Source of the DNA: Rhizobium acidisoli
GTDB taxonomy: Bacteria; Pseudomonadota; Alphaproteobacteria; Rhizobiales; Rhizobiaceae
DNA: 64,000 nt
Direction: 5' to 3'
NCBI RefSeq assembly: GCF_002531755.2
Contig: NZ_CP034998.1
Span: 3,223,501-3,287,500, forward strand
Shown here piece by piece: positions 63,561 through 64,000 of the stretch. Numbering within the stretch: the stretch's first letter is position 1; every line of letters starts with the position of its first letter. A program made the position numbers and the translations under genes. The notes beneath the pieces were generated by a model. The model ran no database searches. It was not told the origin of the DNA and was given only the letters and a program-made list of their open reading frames with translations.

Positions 63561-64000
63561 ATTGCCAATGCTCATCATCTCGTTGCCCGCTTCAAAGAAA
63601 CGGCAACAGACCGGGTTACCTTTTACAACCCAGTCAATCCAACAATGCCATCGACGTGTTCGACAGGTCTGCTTTATTGGAGCTACGCCGAGCAGCCCAC
63701 TTGCAGCCTGTCTTAAGACCAGCTTCTCGAGATTGGATCCGATACCGCGCGGTCAGGCAACGGTAATCAAGTCGTCCGTCAGATGCTTCATCCCTAGAGA
63801 TCAAGCAAACAACAACGACCCAGAGCGACAAGCTTCCTTCCTACCTCCAGTCCTTCCCCTATATCCGGCCGGCTAGGCCATCCATAGGATCAACAGAACT
63901 GGGCTCGGACGCCGAATTAAACCCAAAAGGGCAAAACCCAACACCTGGAAGCCTCCAGATCAATCTTCTCTTCACAATGTATGCAGAACAGGCATCAGGC
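63561..64000 (-). other. 16S-23S internal transcribed spacer, 23S-proximal part
   Basis: This 440-base stretch upstream of 23S on the minus strand has no tRNA in the visible portion; tRNA-Ala/Ile and 16S should lie beyond the right edge. Near the 23S start it contains GAGAACGATTAAG, part of the precursor stem. I see nothing else. Confidence 0.75.

Noticed and set aside
63561..64000. tRNA-Ala or tRNA-Ile in the ITS
   Set aside because: No tRNA cloverleaf or T-arm consensus was found in the visible part of the spacer; they presumably lie beyond the right edge.

Overview
The window looks like chromosomal DNA of a Rhizobium of the leguminosarum/etli type. This rests on high GC with NTG-rich short-spaced operons, rhizobial palindromic intergenic repeats, an rRNA operon of the form 23S-5S-tRNA-fMet whose 23S gene carries a helix-9 intervening sequence, and an ExoY/ExoF/ExoX-style exopolysaccharide locus. 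The species call is inference from memory of gene families; no database search was possible.

Left part (1-22.5 kb), efflux and small metabolic genes. An adaptor-permease RND pair (permease cut by the window edge) is followed by a degenerate alpha/beta hydrolase divergent from a LysR regulator, an SDR divergent from a second LysR, a DNA-3-methyladenine glycosylase, a MarR-EmrA-EmrB operon, a CPA1 Na+/H+ antiporter, a second complete RND pair, a metallophosphatase, a DszC/SfnB-like flavoprotein, an Rrf2 regulator, an SDR divergent from a hydroxypyruvate-isomerase-like protein, a cysteine-free carboxymuconolactone-decarboxylase-like protein and a cupin.

Middle (22.5-34.7 kb), two CUT1 ABC systems. 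ugpBAEC (glycerol-3-phosphate/phosphodiester uptake) runs on the minus strand with a weak Pho-box candidate upstream and a strong hairpin between ugpB and ugpA. Next to it a ROK regulator is divergent from a plus-strand operon of binding protein, two permeases, SIS-domain protein, PfkB kinase and ATPase. That gene set resembles fructosamine (Amadori compound) catabolic operons. A perfect 8+5+8 inverted repeat lies in the divergent promoter.

Polysaccharide locus (34.7-54.2 kb). A minus arm (Crp-like regulator, two GT4 glycosyltransferases, flippase, secreted GH16 glycanase) and a plus arm (ExoY-type phosphoglycosyl transferase, Wzc/ExoP-like co-polymerase with a broken ATP site, GT2, ExoF-like export protein, Wzy-like polymerase, GT8, GT2) diverge from an AT-rich control region. 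The set {Crp-like regulator, ExoY-like transferase, small ExoX/SyrA-like membrane protein} occurs twice, about 10 kb apart, with conserved promoter and leader sequences. In the second copy the ExoY paralog has lost 24 residues that include the expected catalytic acidic pair. This duplicated module, one half apparently catalytically dead, is the most interesting thing in the window: it could be an ExoY-decoy/ExoX control circuit. An acyltransferase closes the locus.

Right part (54.5-64 kb). A membrane PQQ glucose dehydrogenase, a class III adenylate cyclase with TPR region and a DUF808 membrane protein precede the rRNA operon, which runs on the minus strand: partial ITS, 23S with intervening sequence, 5S flanked by a perfect 16-bp processing stem, tRNA-fMet, and then a decayed second tRNA-fMet interrupted by a palindromic repeat.
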